Shown here: positions 19,554 to 27,020 of the stretch, one piece after another
Layout of the letters: each line of letters begins with the position of its first letter
Numbering within the stretch: the stretch's first letter is position 1
Source of the DNA: Ensifer sp. LC11
Lineage (GTDB): Bacteria; Pseudomonadota; Alphaproteobacteria; Rhizobiales; Rhizobiaceae
NCBI RefSeq assembly: GCF_001695835.1
Contig: NZ_MBSO01000010.1
Span: 1 to 64,000, forward strand
Length of the DNA stretch: 64,000 nucleotides
Reading direction: 5' to 3'
Notes under the pieces: generated by a model
What the model was told of the DNA's origin: nothing
Seen by the model: only the letters and a program-made list of their open reading frames with translations
The model's database searches: none
Position numbers and translations under genes: made by a program

Positions 19554-20309
19554 TCATCGGGGAAGACGCGGCCGGTCGCGCGTGCTTGGAACGCCCTGTG
19601 GTGCCAGGACAGGCACGAAGACGCGGCGCGACGCCCGTGCCGCGACCGGCAGCCCCTGGTAGAGCCGCTTCTGCGCCTCGACGACAATGACGCCGGAAAA
19701 GACCGGCCAGAGCGACCGGCCGAGACGCTCGAAGCCGCGGCGAAGGCGCAGGATCATCTTCAGCTTCGACGGCGGAAAGAACAGCGCCTCCGACGTCGCG
19801 CCCGGGGTGAAGTTGGTTTCCCGCAGAAGCGCCGTCAGCTGGCTGCGCGAATAGGGCCGGCCGGAGCCGAAGGGCGTATGCTCCATGCGCGCCCAGACGC
19901 CGCGCCGGTTCGGCACCACGATGACGAGACGCCCACCCGGCGCCAGTACGCGCCAGATCTCCTTCATGGTCTCGCGTGGGCTTTCGGCGAACTCCAGCGA
20001 ATGCACCATCAGAACCCGGTCGATCGAAGCGTCGGGCAGCGGCAATTCCTCGTCGAAGACGAGGGCCGTGGAGGACAGTTCGGCAACCGGCCAGTTCACC
20101 GCCCCCTGCCCGGCAGGCATGAAGGCGAAGGTGCGCTCCGTATCCTTGCGGAACCGCTCGAGATAGGGAACGGCGTAACCGAGGCCGACCAGCCGCTCCT
20201 CCGGCAATCGCGCCCAGACGGACGAAAGCGCCATGGTGACGGACTGCTCCGCCATCCGGCCGAGCTCGGAGTGATAGAATTCGCGAAGGTCTACGATATC
20301 GGTGTGCAT
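19554..20309 (-). CDS. SAM-dependent methyltransferase (Methyltransf_11 type)
   Basis: About 251 residues. The core has the degraded motif I region, then LPLPDASIDRVLMVHSLEF (motif II/post-I) and WRVLAPGGRLVIVVPNRRG, which is typical of Methyltransf_11 enzymes. The substrate is unknown. Long upstream read-through exists in this frame, so I chose the ATG at 20309 (MHTDIVDLREFYHSELG); an ATG nine bases upstream is also possible. The gene is divergent from gloB with 91 bp between starts, a conserved rhizobial arrangement that may indicate a role near methylglyoxal detoxification, but that is only inference. Confidence 0.82.
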   Translation of the reverse strand: MHTDIVDLREFYHSELGRMAEQSVTMALSSVWARLPEERLVGLGYAVPYLERFRKDTERTFAFMPAGQGAVNWPVAELSSTALVFDEELPLPDASIDRVLMVHSLEFAESPRETMKEIWRVLAPGGRLVIVVPNRRGVWARMEHTPFGSGRPYSRSQLTALLRETNFTPGATSEALFFPPSKLKMILRLRRGFERLGRSLWPVFSGVIVVEAQKRLYQGLPVAARASRRVFVPVLAPQGVPSTRDRPRLPR

Positions 20310-20400
20310 TCGCAACATGTTAGCTTCGAAGCGGTAGACTTCAAGGCAAGCCTCGCTACATTCGGCAGCATCTGATCCCGCCTCGACCGGAGGACATGCC

Positions 20401-21171
20401 ATGGCCGCACTCGAACTCGATCTCTTTCTCTGCCGCACCGACAATTTCGGCGTGCTCGTGCATGATCCGGCAAGCGGCAAGACCGCGTCGATCGATGCGC
20501 CGGAGGAACAACCCATTCTGGAAGCGCTGGAGCGGCGCGGCTGGACGCTCACCCACATCCTGACGACGCATCACCACGGCGACCACGTGGCGGCCAACGC
20601 CGCCCTGAAGGAACGCTTCGGCGCCACGATCATCGGCCCCTTCGCCGAAGCCGCGCGGATTCCCGGGCTTGACAAGGCCGTTCGCCATGGCGAGCGCTTC
20701 GACTTTGCCGGCCGTTCCGTCGAAGTGATCGAGACGCCGGGCCACACGGCCGGCCATATCTGCTTCCATTTCCCCGAGGATAAGCTGCTTTTTGCCGCCG
20801 ACACGCTCTTTGCGCTCGGTTGCGGTCGCCTGTTCGAAGGGACCCCGCAAGCCATGTGGCAATCTCTCGGGCGGCTGATGGCATTGCCGGACGACACTAC
20901 CGTGTACTTCGGCCACGAATACACGCTCTCCAACGCCCACTTCGCCGTCACCATCGATCCCGCCAATTCCGAGCTCAAGGCGCGGGCCGCGGAAATCGAA
21001 GAAACGCGCTCTGACGGCGGCTTTACGGCGCCGACGACTATTGGTCTCGAAAAACGCACGAACCCGTTCCTGCGGGCTGCAGATCCCGGTATCCGCGCCC
21101 ATCTCGGCATGCGAGACGCGAGCGACGCTGCGGTCTTTGCCGAGATCCGCAAGCGCAAGGACAATTTCTGA
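20401..21171 (+). CDS. gloB: Hydroxyacylglutathione hydrolase (glyoxalase II)
   Basis: 256-residue metallo-beta-lactamase-fold enzyme hydrolysing S-lactoylglutathione to lactate and glutathione. The metal motif THHHGDH is near residue 56. Downstream ligands lie in [13 protein letters not shown] and [15 protein letters not shown], and [13 protein letters not shown] is the glyoxalase II-specific His segment. GGAGG seven bases upstream marks the ATG at 20401. The stop overlaps the start of the cupin gene (TGATG), so the two are coupled. Confidence 0.95.
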   Translation: MAALELDLFLCRTDNFGVLVHDPASGKTASIDAPEEQPILEALERRGWTLTHILTTHHHGDHVAANAALKERFGATIIGPFAEAARIPGLDKAVRHGERFDFAGRSVEVIETPGHTAGHICFHFPEDKLLFAADTLFALGCGRLFEGTPQAMWQSLGRLMALPDDTTVYFGHEYTLSNAHFAVTIDPANSELKARAAEIEETRSDGGFTAPTTIGLEKRTNPFLRAADPGIRAHLGMRDASDAAVFAEIRKRKDNF

Positions 21172-21605
21172 TGGCGGCGGTCGAGGCGGCAGCGATCATC
21201 GAAGCGCTGGGCCTGGCGCGCCACCCGGAGGGCGGCTGGTACAGGGAGACGTTTCGAGATGCGGCCGGCGATGCTCGCAGCCATTCGACCGCAATCTACT
21301 ATCTGCTGGAGCGCGGTGAACGCTCGCACTGGCACCGTGTCCGCGACGCCGTCGAGATCTGGCATTACCATGCCGGGGCGCCGCTCGAACTCAGCCTTGC
21401 CGAGGATGGAAAGCCCTCAGAAATGCTGCGGCTCGGGCCGGACATCTTCAGCGGCGAACGTCCCCAAGGGGTGGTTCCGGCCAATTGGTGGCAGTCAGCG
21501 GCATCGCTCGGCGCGTGGACACTGGTCGGCTGCACCGTGGCGCCGGGCTTTGATTTTGCCGCTTTCGAAATGGCGGCTCCCGATTGGCAGCCGCCTGAAC
21601 GATAG
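21171..21605 (+). CDS. DUF985 cupin-domain protein
   Basis: 144-residue single-domain cupin of the DUF985 type. Recognisable parts are LARHPEGGWYRETFR at the N terminus, ERSHWHRVRDAVEIWHYHAG (cupin His residues) in the middle, and LGAWTLVGCTVAPGFDFAAFE at the C terminus. The molecular function of the family is not settled. Translation is coupled to gloB by a one-base overlap, suggesting a shared role, possibly in carbonyl or sugar metabolism (inference). Confidence 0.88.
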   Translation: MAAVEAAAIIEALGLARHPEGGWYRETFRDAAGDARSHSTAIYYLLERGERSHWHRVRDAVEIWHYHAGAPLELSLAEDGKPSEMLRLGPDIFSGERPQGVVPANWWQSAASLGAWTLVGCTVAPGFDFAAFEMAAPDWQPPER

Positions 21606-21614
21606 GATTTCCAG

Positions 21615-22505
21615 CTATTCCGCCGGCTGCGCCGCTGCAGCCTGCTTGCGCAAGATCAGGTCCTTCGCCGCGAGCACCGCGCCGCCGGTCACAAACAGGC
21701 AGGCAAGCGCTATGCGCCAGGACGGCTCGGCAAAACCGAACAGGATCAGGATCAGCGTCGACAGCACCGGCGCCGCATAGCTCGATACGCCGAGAAGCTG
21801 GATGTTGCCGTTCTTCACGCCGAAATCCCAGGCATAGAAGGCCGCCCCAACCGGCAGCAACCCGAGGCCGGCAACCGCCAGCCACTCGAACGTCGTCGCT
21901 GGCCAGACCGTCGTTTCGAGGGCCAGGTGGCAGACGAAAGACAGGATCGAGGTGGCAAGGCAAAAGCCGGTGACAACATCCGTCGAAACCGCCTCGAAGC
22001 GGCGCGTGATCAGCGAGTAACCGGACCAGGTGAAGGCACAAAGAAACGCAGCGCCGTAGCCGAGCAGATAGGCATCGTCGAAAGCGACGCCGTTGCGCGC
22101 CACGATCAGGATCGTGCCCATGAGCCCTGCGAGCGCACCGGCGATGTGATACCAGCGCAGACGCTCACCCGGCAGCAAGGCGGAGCCGACGACGATCAGG
22201 AGCGGCCAGAGATAGGCGATTAGCCCGGCTTCCACCGCCGGCGCGCTGCGAAGCGCCGTGAAATAGAGAAAGTGATAGCCGAACAACCCGGCAATGCCGG
22301 TTATCCAGACCTTGGCGGGCTGCCTGAGCAGCGCCATGCGCTCCGGCTTCAACGCCAGCACAACCAGCCCGGGCAAGCTGCCGATCAGAAAGCAGATCGC
22401 CGAAAGCTGAAATGGCGGCATCTTGCCCGACGCCGCCGTGAACAGGGCGAGCAGCGACCACATCAGGATCGCGGAAAAGCCGATCAGCGTTGCCTTGAAT
22501 TTCAT
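21615..22505 (-). CDS. EamA/DMT family transporter
   Basis: 296-residue inner-membrane protein with about ten hydrophobic helices arranged as two EamA repeats, typical of drug/metabolite exporters. An aromatic-rich first helix (ATLIGFSAILMWSLLALFTA) and the second-half segment GAAFYAWDFGVKNG are seen. The pattern, including GYGAAFLCAFTWSGYS, resembles YddG-type aromatic amino acid exporters, but substrate is not certain. GGGGGA five bases upstream favours ATG 22505 over 22511. It converges on the gloB-cupin pair with 9 bp between stops. Confidence 0.88.
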   Translation of the reverse strand: MKFKATLIGFSAILMWSLLALFTAASGKMPPFQLSAICFLIGSLPGLVVLALKPERMALLRQPAKVWITGIAGLFGYHFLYFTALRSAPAVEAGLIAYLWPLLIVVGSALLPGERLRWYHIAGALAGLMGTILIVARNGVAFDDAYLLGYGAAFLCAFTWSGYSLITRRFEAVSTDVVTGFCLATSILSFVCHLALETTVWPATTFEWLAVAGLGLLPVGAAFYAWDFGVKNGNIQLLGVSSYAAPVLSTLILILFGFAEPSWRIALACLFVTGGAVLAAKDLILRKQAAAAQPAE

Positions 22506-22599
22506 AGTCATCCCCCGCGCAGATTTCCCTCCCGGAAATCTGCATCGATAAAATCATCCGGCAGTTGAATTTAGCCTTTTAGTTACACGCCATCGTGCG

Positions 22600-23376
22600 T
22601 CAACCACCAAATCGCGTCGCTGAAACCGTCACCGGCCCAAGCTTTGTGGGGATGCGAACATAGACAGGTGCATAGACGTTCACAGTCTGCGCCTTGGCGA
22701 ACCAGATTTCCATTGTCTGCAGCCGACGCAGATATTCGACGTCCTCGCGCCCCTTCTTGTAGCCGGCCTTCGGCACGAAGCGGATGCCGCACACGATCAC
22801 CTCTCCCTCGAAGCCCTTCGTCTTGAAGGGTCTCGTGCCCTTCGACGAAAGCTTGATGTCGAGCCGCGACTCGCCGTCAAAGATCGGCAGTGTATTGGGG
22901 CAGACCCGCGCGTCGGCGGGGATGATCAGTCCGGAAAGCGGGTCGAGCACGTTGCGCATGTCGCGGGATGTCACCGGTACCCAGTTCTTTGGCAGCGGCG
23001 TGCGCTTCGGCGTCATGCTCGCACGCACCACGTTGCCGTTGCGGTAGGTGACGCTGATCGCCCGGCTCTTCGAACCGCTGCGATAGGACATCGAATATTG
23101 CGAGGCACGCAGGTAGTCCTTGTCGACGACGCCCGAAACCTGCGTCTGCCCGGACGTGCGGCTCAGAATGTCGAGCAGACCGGCCGACTTCAGCGTCCCC
23201 GATATCGTGTAGCGATTCTTTTGAAGCTCCGTATGGAAAGAAGCGCGCGCCACCGGCAGACCGGCCAGCGAGATGCTGTAATCCGTCAGATGCTCGACAT
23301 CGGCGGCCGATGATGCTGTGGAAAACAAGACCGCGGATAGCAGCATTGCCCCGCGAAAGCCATTTCGCAACTTCAT
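22600..23376 (-). CDS. DUF3108 domain periplasmic protein
   Basis: 258 residues with a clear signal peptide (hydrophobic core LLSAVLFSTASSAAD, cleavage near residue 25) and a DUF3108 beta-rich domain. Visible conserved parts are DYSISLAGLPVARASF, the GLIIPADARVCPNTLPIFDG segment and the final RIPTKLGPVTVSATRFGG. Family function is unknown. It is single and divergent from the rpmB region, with a 381-bp gap upstream of its start. Confidence 0.82.
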   Translation of the reverse strand: MKLRNGFRGAMLLSAVLFSTASSAADVEHLTDYSISLAGLPVARASFHTELQKNRYTISGTLKSAGLLDILSRTSGQTQVSGVVDKDYLRASQYSMSYRSGSKSRAISVTYRNGNVVRASMTPKRTPLPKNWVPVTSRDMRNVLDPLSGLIIPADARVCPNTLPIFDGESRLDIKLSSKGTRPFKTKGFEGEVIVCGIRFVPKAGYKKGREDVEYLRRLQTMEIWFAKAQTVNVYAPVYVRIPTKLGPVTVSATRFGG

Positions 23377-23757
23377 GCCCTGAAAAATCCATCACTTGAA
23401 TATCGCCGCAATACCCTGAAATGCAGGCTCTTTGCGGCTTTTCTGCGCCAAGTTCGCTGCGTCAGCGCTTCTGCCTCTCGGTCGGGCTGTCACGCGTCCT
23501 TGTGGTAAGAAATAGCGCATGGCAAAACCGCTTGGAATGGGTCTAGCGAGGCATTATTCTCAATTCAACGATGCTTTCTACGTGAAGAACGGCCGGGAAA
23601 AACCGCGGTTTTCCGAGAATGCAAGAGGTTTGGCTTGACGGGCGGGCCGTCTCTGACTATAGAACCGCGACTTTCCAATAATGGCCTAGGAACGCGGCCT
23701 GGGCTCTGGGCCCGCTACCGCGCATTGTCCGGCGGCGATAAAGAGAATAGGTGTACC
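23377..23757. promoter_or_regulatory. 381-bp gap with the rpmB promoter
   Basis: No gene was recognised here. Near the right end is a typical alphaproteobacterial housekeeping promoter: TTGACG at 23635-23640 and CTATAG at 23657-23662 with a 16-base spacer, about 95 bp before the rpmB start. The sequence between 23575 and 23632 is AT-rich relative to its neighbours and may hold upstream promoter elements. A reading frame that runs from within this region into rpmB is not expected to be translated. Confidence 0.7.
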
Positions 23758-24048
23758 ATGTCCCGTAGTTGCGAATTGACCGGCAAGGGCGTCCAGTCGG
23801 GCAACAATGTTAGCCACGCCAACAACAAGACCAAGCGCCGGTTCCTGCCGAACCTGTGCAACGTCACGCTGATTTCCGATGCTCTCGGCCAGCGCTACCG
23901 TCTGCGCGTTTCCGCAGCTGCTCTCCGCTCGGTTGAACACCGTGGCGGCCTCGACGCCTTCCTGCTGAAGTCGGACGAGAACGAGCTGAGCATGCGTGCT
24001 CGCCTGCTGCGTCGCCAGATCGTCAAGAAGGTTGCTGAAGCCGCCTGA
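23758..24048 (+). CDS. rpmB: 50S ribosomal protein L28
   Basis: 96-residue large-subunit protein. It begins [20 protein letters not shown], includes [11 protein letters not shown] and the central [20 protein letters not shown] segment, and ends in a basic helix; length and sequence match the alphaproteobacterial L28 form. The frame extends upstream, but ATG 23758 is the conserved start. It is transcribed alone, from a strong promoter at 23635-23662 to a strong terminator at 24084. Confidence 0.97.
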   Translation: MSRSCELTGKGVQSGNNVSHANNKTKRRFLPNLCNVTLISDALGQRYRLRVSAAALRSVEHRGGLDAFLLKSDENELSMRARLLRRQIVKKVAEAA

Positions 24049-24083
24049 TCGGCGCCAGCGTCCTGTCTTTGACACGCGTTTAA

Positions 24084-24116
24084 AAGGCTTGCGGGTTCAT
24101 CCGGCAAGCCTTTTTC
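24084..24116 (+). terminator. Rho-independent terminator after rpmB
   Basis: Stem AAGGCTTGC/GCAAGCCTT extended by CGG/CCG pairing around a short loop, followed by TTTTT at about 24110-24115. It is 36 bp after the rpmB stop codon and should isolate rpmB from the transporter gene downstream. Confidence 0.9.
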
Positions 24117-24145
24117 TCGTGTGCACGATTTTGCTTTCGTCGGCC

Positions 24146-24190
24146 GGGAGCTCTACCCTGCCTTGATCCCTCTAGCTGGTGGCATCTCCC
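24146..24190 (+). promoter_or_regulatory. Hairpin leader before the queuosine-precursor transporter
   Basis: GGGAG (24146-24150) can pair with CTCCC (24186-24190), and CTACC (24153-24157) with GGTGG (24178-24182), giving a long stem with a 20-nt apical loop. AGGATAAAAAA and the start codon at 24202 follow directly. The stem could control access to the ribosome site. The A-rich tail and neighbouring gene recall preQ1 riboswitches, but the preQ1-I core is not convincingly present. Confidence 0.35.
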
Positions 24191-24201
24191 AGGATAAAAA
24201 A

Positions 24202-24846
24202 ATGCTGATCAACCGCACGTTCTTCATCTATGTCGCGCTGATGACCCTCGTGGTCGTGGCCTCGAACTTCCTCGTTCAGTATCCTTTGCCGGGCTCGATT
24301 GCCGGCATGCAGCTCGGTGACCTGCTCACCTGGGGCGCTTTCAGCTATCCCTTCGCCTTCCTGGTGACCGACCTCACCAACCGCCACTTCGGTCCACGGA
24401 TTGCACGCCGCGTCGTGGTTGTCGGCTTCATCGTCGCGATCCTGCTCTCCTTCCTCGCCGCCACGCCGCGCATTGCGATCGCTTCCGGCTCGGCCTTCCT
24501 GTTCGGTCAGCTTCTGGATATCTCGGTGTTCAACAGGCTGCGTCGCCAGAGCTGGTGGCGTGCACCGCTCGCCGGCTCGCTGATCGGCTCGGCGCTCGAT
24601 ACCGCGATGTTCTTCTCCTTCGCCTTTGCGCCATTCTTCGTGTTCTTCGGACCGAACGACAGCTTCGCGCTGGAAACCGCTCCGCTTCTCGGCGTGCTTT
24701 CGTCCGAGGCGCCGCGCTGGATTTCCTGGGCGATCGGCGACTTGAGCGTCAAGATCCTCTGCGGCCTCGTCATGCTGCTGCCCTATGGCGCCCTGATGAA
24801 CGTGATCAAGCCTATGCCATCAACCGAAGCAAAGGCATCGGCCTGA
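24202..24846 (+). CDS. yhhQ: YhhQ/VUT-type queuosine precursor transporter
   Basis: 214-residue inner-membrane protein with about six helices, recognised as the YhhQ (VUT, COG1738) family that imports 7-deazaguanine queuosine precursors such as preQ0/preQ1. Diagnostic parts are SYPFAFLVTDLTNRHFG near residue 50, the SAFLFGQLLDISVFNRL segment and RAPLAGSLIGSALDTAMFF. An earlier in-frame start exists at 24121, but the ATG at 24202, behind AGGATAAAAAA, gives the family N terminus. It is preceded by a possible structured leader. Confidence 0.88.
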   Translation: MLINRTFFIYVALMTLVVVASNFLVQYPLPGSIAGMQLGDLLTWGAFSYPFAFLVTDLTNRHFGPRIARRVVVVGFIVAILLSFLAATPRIAIASGSAFLFGQLLDISVFNRLRRQSWWRAPLAGSLIGSALDTAMFFSFAFAPFFVFFGPNDSFALETAPLLGVLSSEAPRWISWAIGDLSVKILCGLVMLLPYGALMNVIKPMPSTEAKASA

Positions 24847-24953
24847 TACGCGTCACGCAAGCCGCCTGCAGACACGCTGCCGGCGGCATGACGTCTTCAT
24901 TCGGCACTGGGCAGGGAAGGACGGCGACCGCCACCCTTCCCCTGCCTGACCGG

Positions 24954-25059
24954 CTAGAGCGCCGTGCGTTCATATGAACGCACTAAGGACGCTCTAGCAC
25001 TTTGATTCTAGAGCATCTTTCCGCCTCATGTGAACCCACTTGAGAGCGGGATGCTCTAG
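24954..25059. repeat. Two adjacent palindromes with CTAGAGC/GCTCTAG ends
   Basis: First element 24954-24997: CTAGAGC...GCTCTAG outer arms enclosing a perfect 20-bp inner palindrome at 24964-24983 (GTGCGTTCAT/ATGAACGCAC). Second element 25008-25059: CTAGAGCATC...GATGCTCTAG arms around a less perfect interior. They fill the 209-bp gap between the transporter and the broken GNAT gene, whose stop is at 25056, so the second element overlaps the end of that gene. Confidence 0.8.
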
Positions 25060-25510
25060 CGCCCCTTCAGAAGCATCTGAGCGTTTTCGAATGGCAGGCC
25101 CTCATCGTCACTTGGCCGCCGCGACAGCTCTTCAAAGCCCAGATTTTCGTAGAAGGCATAGGCTTGCGTGTTGGCGGTGTAGACCTCCAGCCGAAGTTGA
25201 CCCTTCTGCCGCAGGGCGTGCGATATCAGCAGGCGCCCGATGCCAGCGCCCTGGTGTTTCGGAGAAACAAACAGTCCGCCGATGAAATCGTCGAGCAGGC
25301 TGATGAACCCGGCCGGTGCGCCGTCGCGTACCGCAACCCATGTCTCTGCCTTGGGCAGATAGACGGTCTCAATCAGCACACGCTGTTCGCTGAGACGGGT
25401 CTCGCCGACAAATGCGTGCGCCGTTATCGAGGCCTCGAACCACAGATGGCCGAAAGCTCTTCCATATCCGCAGCCTGATAGGCGCGGATGTTCACATCCA
25501 TATTTTTCAT
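25056..25510 (-). pseudogene. GNAT acetyltransferase with frameshift
   Basis: The C-terminal part reads as a GNAT N-acetyltransferase (AWVAVRDGAPAGFISL-like beta strands, acetyl-CoA loop SPKHQGAGIGRLLI, then AYAFYENLGFEE). The natural N terminus, MKNMDVNIRAYQAADMEELS, starts at 25510 in a different frame and runs into a stop within about 28 residues. The two frames meet at about 25438-25446, where the sequence reads GCCATCTGTGGTTCGAG on the coding strand; removing two bases (one TG) or adding one would restore a continuous protein. The gene is therefore either inactivated or contains a sequencing error. The long open frame starting at 25631 is not the original N terminus. Confidence 0.8.
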
Positions 25511-25728
25511 GATTTTCCGTTTGGTAGATATGCGTCAAGAGACGGCGCCTGTTCGGCGCCTTGAACAACCGCGAATGCGGACAGATTGTCAGCCTCTGCG
25601 CATAGGTCTCCTTCAACGGACGATCGGCCAATAGGCCCGCGCAGGAAGCGCGTCAAGCACTGGAGCCGATCTTCTCACAAATGCAGCTCGCGCAGGGCAG
25701 ACCTTGACGCTCTCTTGTATGAACCTTC

Positions 25729-25772
25729 GCAACTCCGGACGGAAAACCGCTGCGCACTTTTCCTGGAATTGT
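25729..25772. repeat. Palindromic repeat copy 2
   Basis: 44-bp element with GGACGGAAAACCGCTGCGCA core and TTTTCC arm, ending GGAATTGT. It differs from the neighbouring copy 3 at only a few bases near its ends (GCAACTCC instead of GCAATTCC). Confidence 0.85.
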
Positions 25773-25785
25773 CGTTCAAGGGTTC

Positions 25786-25829
25786 GCAATTCCGGACGGA
25801 AAACCGCTGCGCACTTTTCCTGGAATTGC
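25786..25829. repeat. Palindromic repeat copy 3, at the esterase-like gene end
   Basis: 44-bp palindrome GCAATTCC...GGAATTGC with inner GGAAAA/TTTTCC pairing. On the minus strand it starts one base after the stop codon (TAA) of the esterase-like gene at 25831, so it forms a hairpin at the very 3' end of that message and may act as terminator or RNA stabiliser. Confidence 0.88.
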
Positions 25830-25830
25830 T

Positions 25831-26901
25831 TTACTGCGTCAAAGCCGTCGTCAGCCGGAACTCGAGCATCAGGTTGCGCTCGAGGATCGAATGGTTGTCA
25901 TCGGAGACGACGACGACGCGGACTTCGCCGTCGGGCCGCACGATGACATCGAGACCTTCCATGTTGTCGATCTGGTAGCGCATGTCGGCTTCGAAGATCA
26001 CCTCGCCATCGACCACGGCACCAGGCTTGATCGTATCCCCGGCAATCCTGCGGATCTGCATGCCAAGACCTGAGCCGAACGAGAAGCGCCGCTCTAAGAG
26101 CAGGAGGTCGCCGTTGGGCAGGAAGGCGCCATCGGTCGCCGCATAGGGGTCTTTGCGCACGACGCTGAACGCGCCGCGTTGCGGCCCGTCGAGAATGCCG
26201 GCCAAGAGATTGTCCGCCTTGTCGACGCTGCGCTCGGCAATGGCAATCATCGCGCCGGCCAGGGGGCTGTCCTTCGGTGAGACGGCGATCGTCTCGATAC
26301 CGGCATTGCTTCGTAGTTCGTTTATCGGGAACGGCAAGGCGAGGCTTCCGATTGGCGTTGCAGCGGCAAAGCCCGGATCCGGATAGATGTCGATGCGGTG
26401 AGCCTGCTCATAGCTGACGACCACCTGCCCCGCCCGCAGGGCAAGCCCCTCGGAATCCACCTTCCACTTCGCAAGGCCAACGTCACCATTCCGATCCGCC
26501 ATCGGGGTAGCGATGAGATTGGTGACACCGGAGAGCCGCCCCTGCGCATCGCGGGTCACCGCACCTTCGAGCCAATGGCCGGTATCCATGACGGCGACGA
26601 ACGAGACGCCATCAGGACGAAAACGGATCGCCGAAACGGCACCGAACAGCGAATTCGGCGACGTCATCTCGAGCCCACCGACAAATTCGAGCGCGCCGAA
26701 CCGGGTCGTGCTCGCTCCGACCTCGAAATTGCTGATCTGGCGGCTACGGATCGGCAGGTTTTCGCTGTCTGGAGCGGACCATGCCGAGCTGGCCGAAGCC
26801 AGGAGGAAAAGGGCTAGAAGTCCGCGGCCAAGCATGGAGAGAAGTACCTTCAGGGAAGCATCGGGAATGAAGCGGCGTGCGACCACAGGGAGCGCCACCA
26901 C
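25831..26901 (-). CDS. Secreted esterase-like phytase-family protein
   Basis: 356 residues. A signal peptide lies at about residues 23-43 (MLGRGLLALFLLASASSAWS), followed by a beta-propeller-like domain of the 'esterase-like activity of phytase' (Phytase-like) family. Recognisable strands are GGLEMTSPNSLFGAVSAIRF, VAVMDTGHWLEG, AIAERSV and the C-terminal YQIDNMEGLDVIVRPDGEVR. Bacterial members are exported; substrate is not established. The true start may be ATG 26835 rather than GTG 26901, since that places the signal peptide at the very N terminus. The stop is immediately followed by a palindromic repeat. Confidence 0.78.
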   Translation of the reverse strand: MVALPVVARRFIPDASLKVLLSMLGRGLLALFLLASASSAWSAPDSENLPIRSRQISNFEVGASTTRFGALEFVGGLEMTSPNSLFGAVSAIRFRPDGVSFVAVMDTGHWLEGAVTRDAQGRLSGVTNLIATPMADRNGDVGLAKWKVDSEGLALRAGQVVVSYEQAHRIDIYPDPGFAAATPIGSLALPFPINELRSNAGIETIAVSPKDSPLAGAMIAIAERSVDKADNLLAGILDGPQRGAFSVVRKDPYAATDGAFLPNGDLLLLERRFSFGSGLGMQIRRIAGDTIKPGAVVDGEVIFEADMRYQIDNMEGLDVIVRPDGEVRVVVVSDDNHSILERNLMLEFRLTTALTQ

Positions 26902-27020
26902 TCACGGTAGCTTGGTAGACTGTAAAACTTTGTCCGTAAATTGACCTCGACCACCGGCAGAATTTGCAAACGCCGATAGGAGGTCCGGAAGCGGCACAAC
27001 ACCGCTCCCGGTCGGACGGA

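Larger units (their letters stand above)
25511..25830. other. Gap of 320 bp holding two tandem repeat copies
   Basis: No gene was recognised between the GNAT remnant and the esterase-like gene. The right half contains two almost identical palindromic repeats in tandem (25729-25772 and 25786-25829). The left half (25511-25728) shows nothing I can identify; the open frames here look like frame shadows. Confidence 0.6.

Noticed and set aside
24121-24201. In-frame N-terminal extension of the transporter
   Set aside because: The extension lies in the structured leader; ATG 24202 after AGGATAAAAAA matches the family start.
24146-24201. Calling the leader a preQ1-I riboswitch
   Set aside because: The conserved preQ1-I loop and tail pairing are not visible; only the hairpin and A-rich tail are similar.
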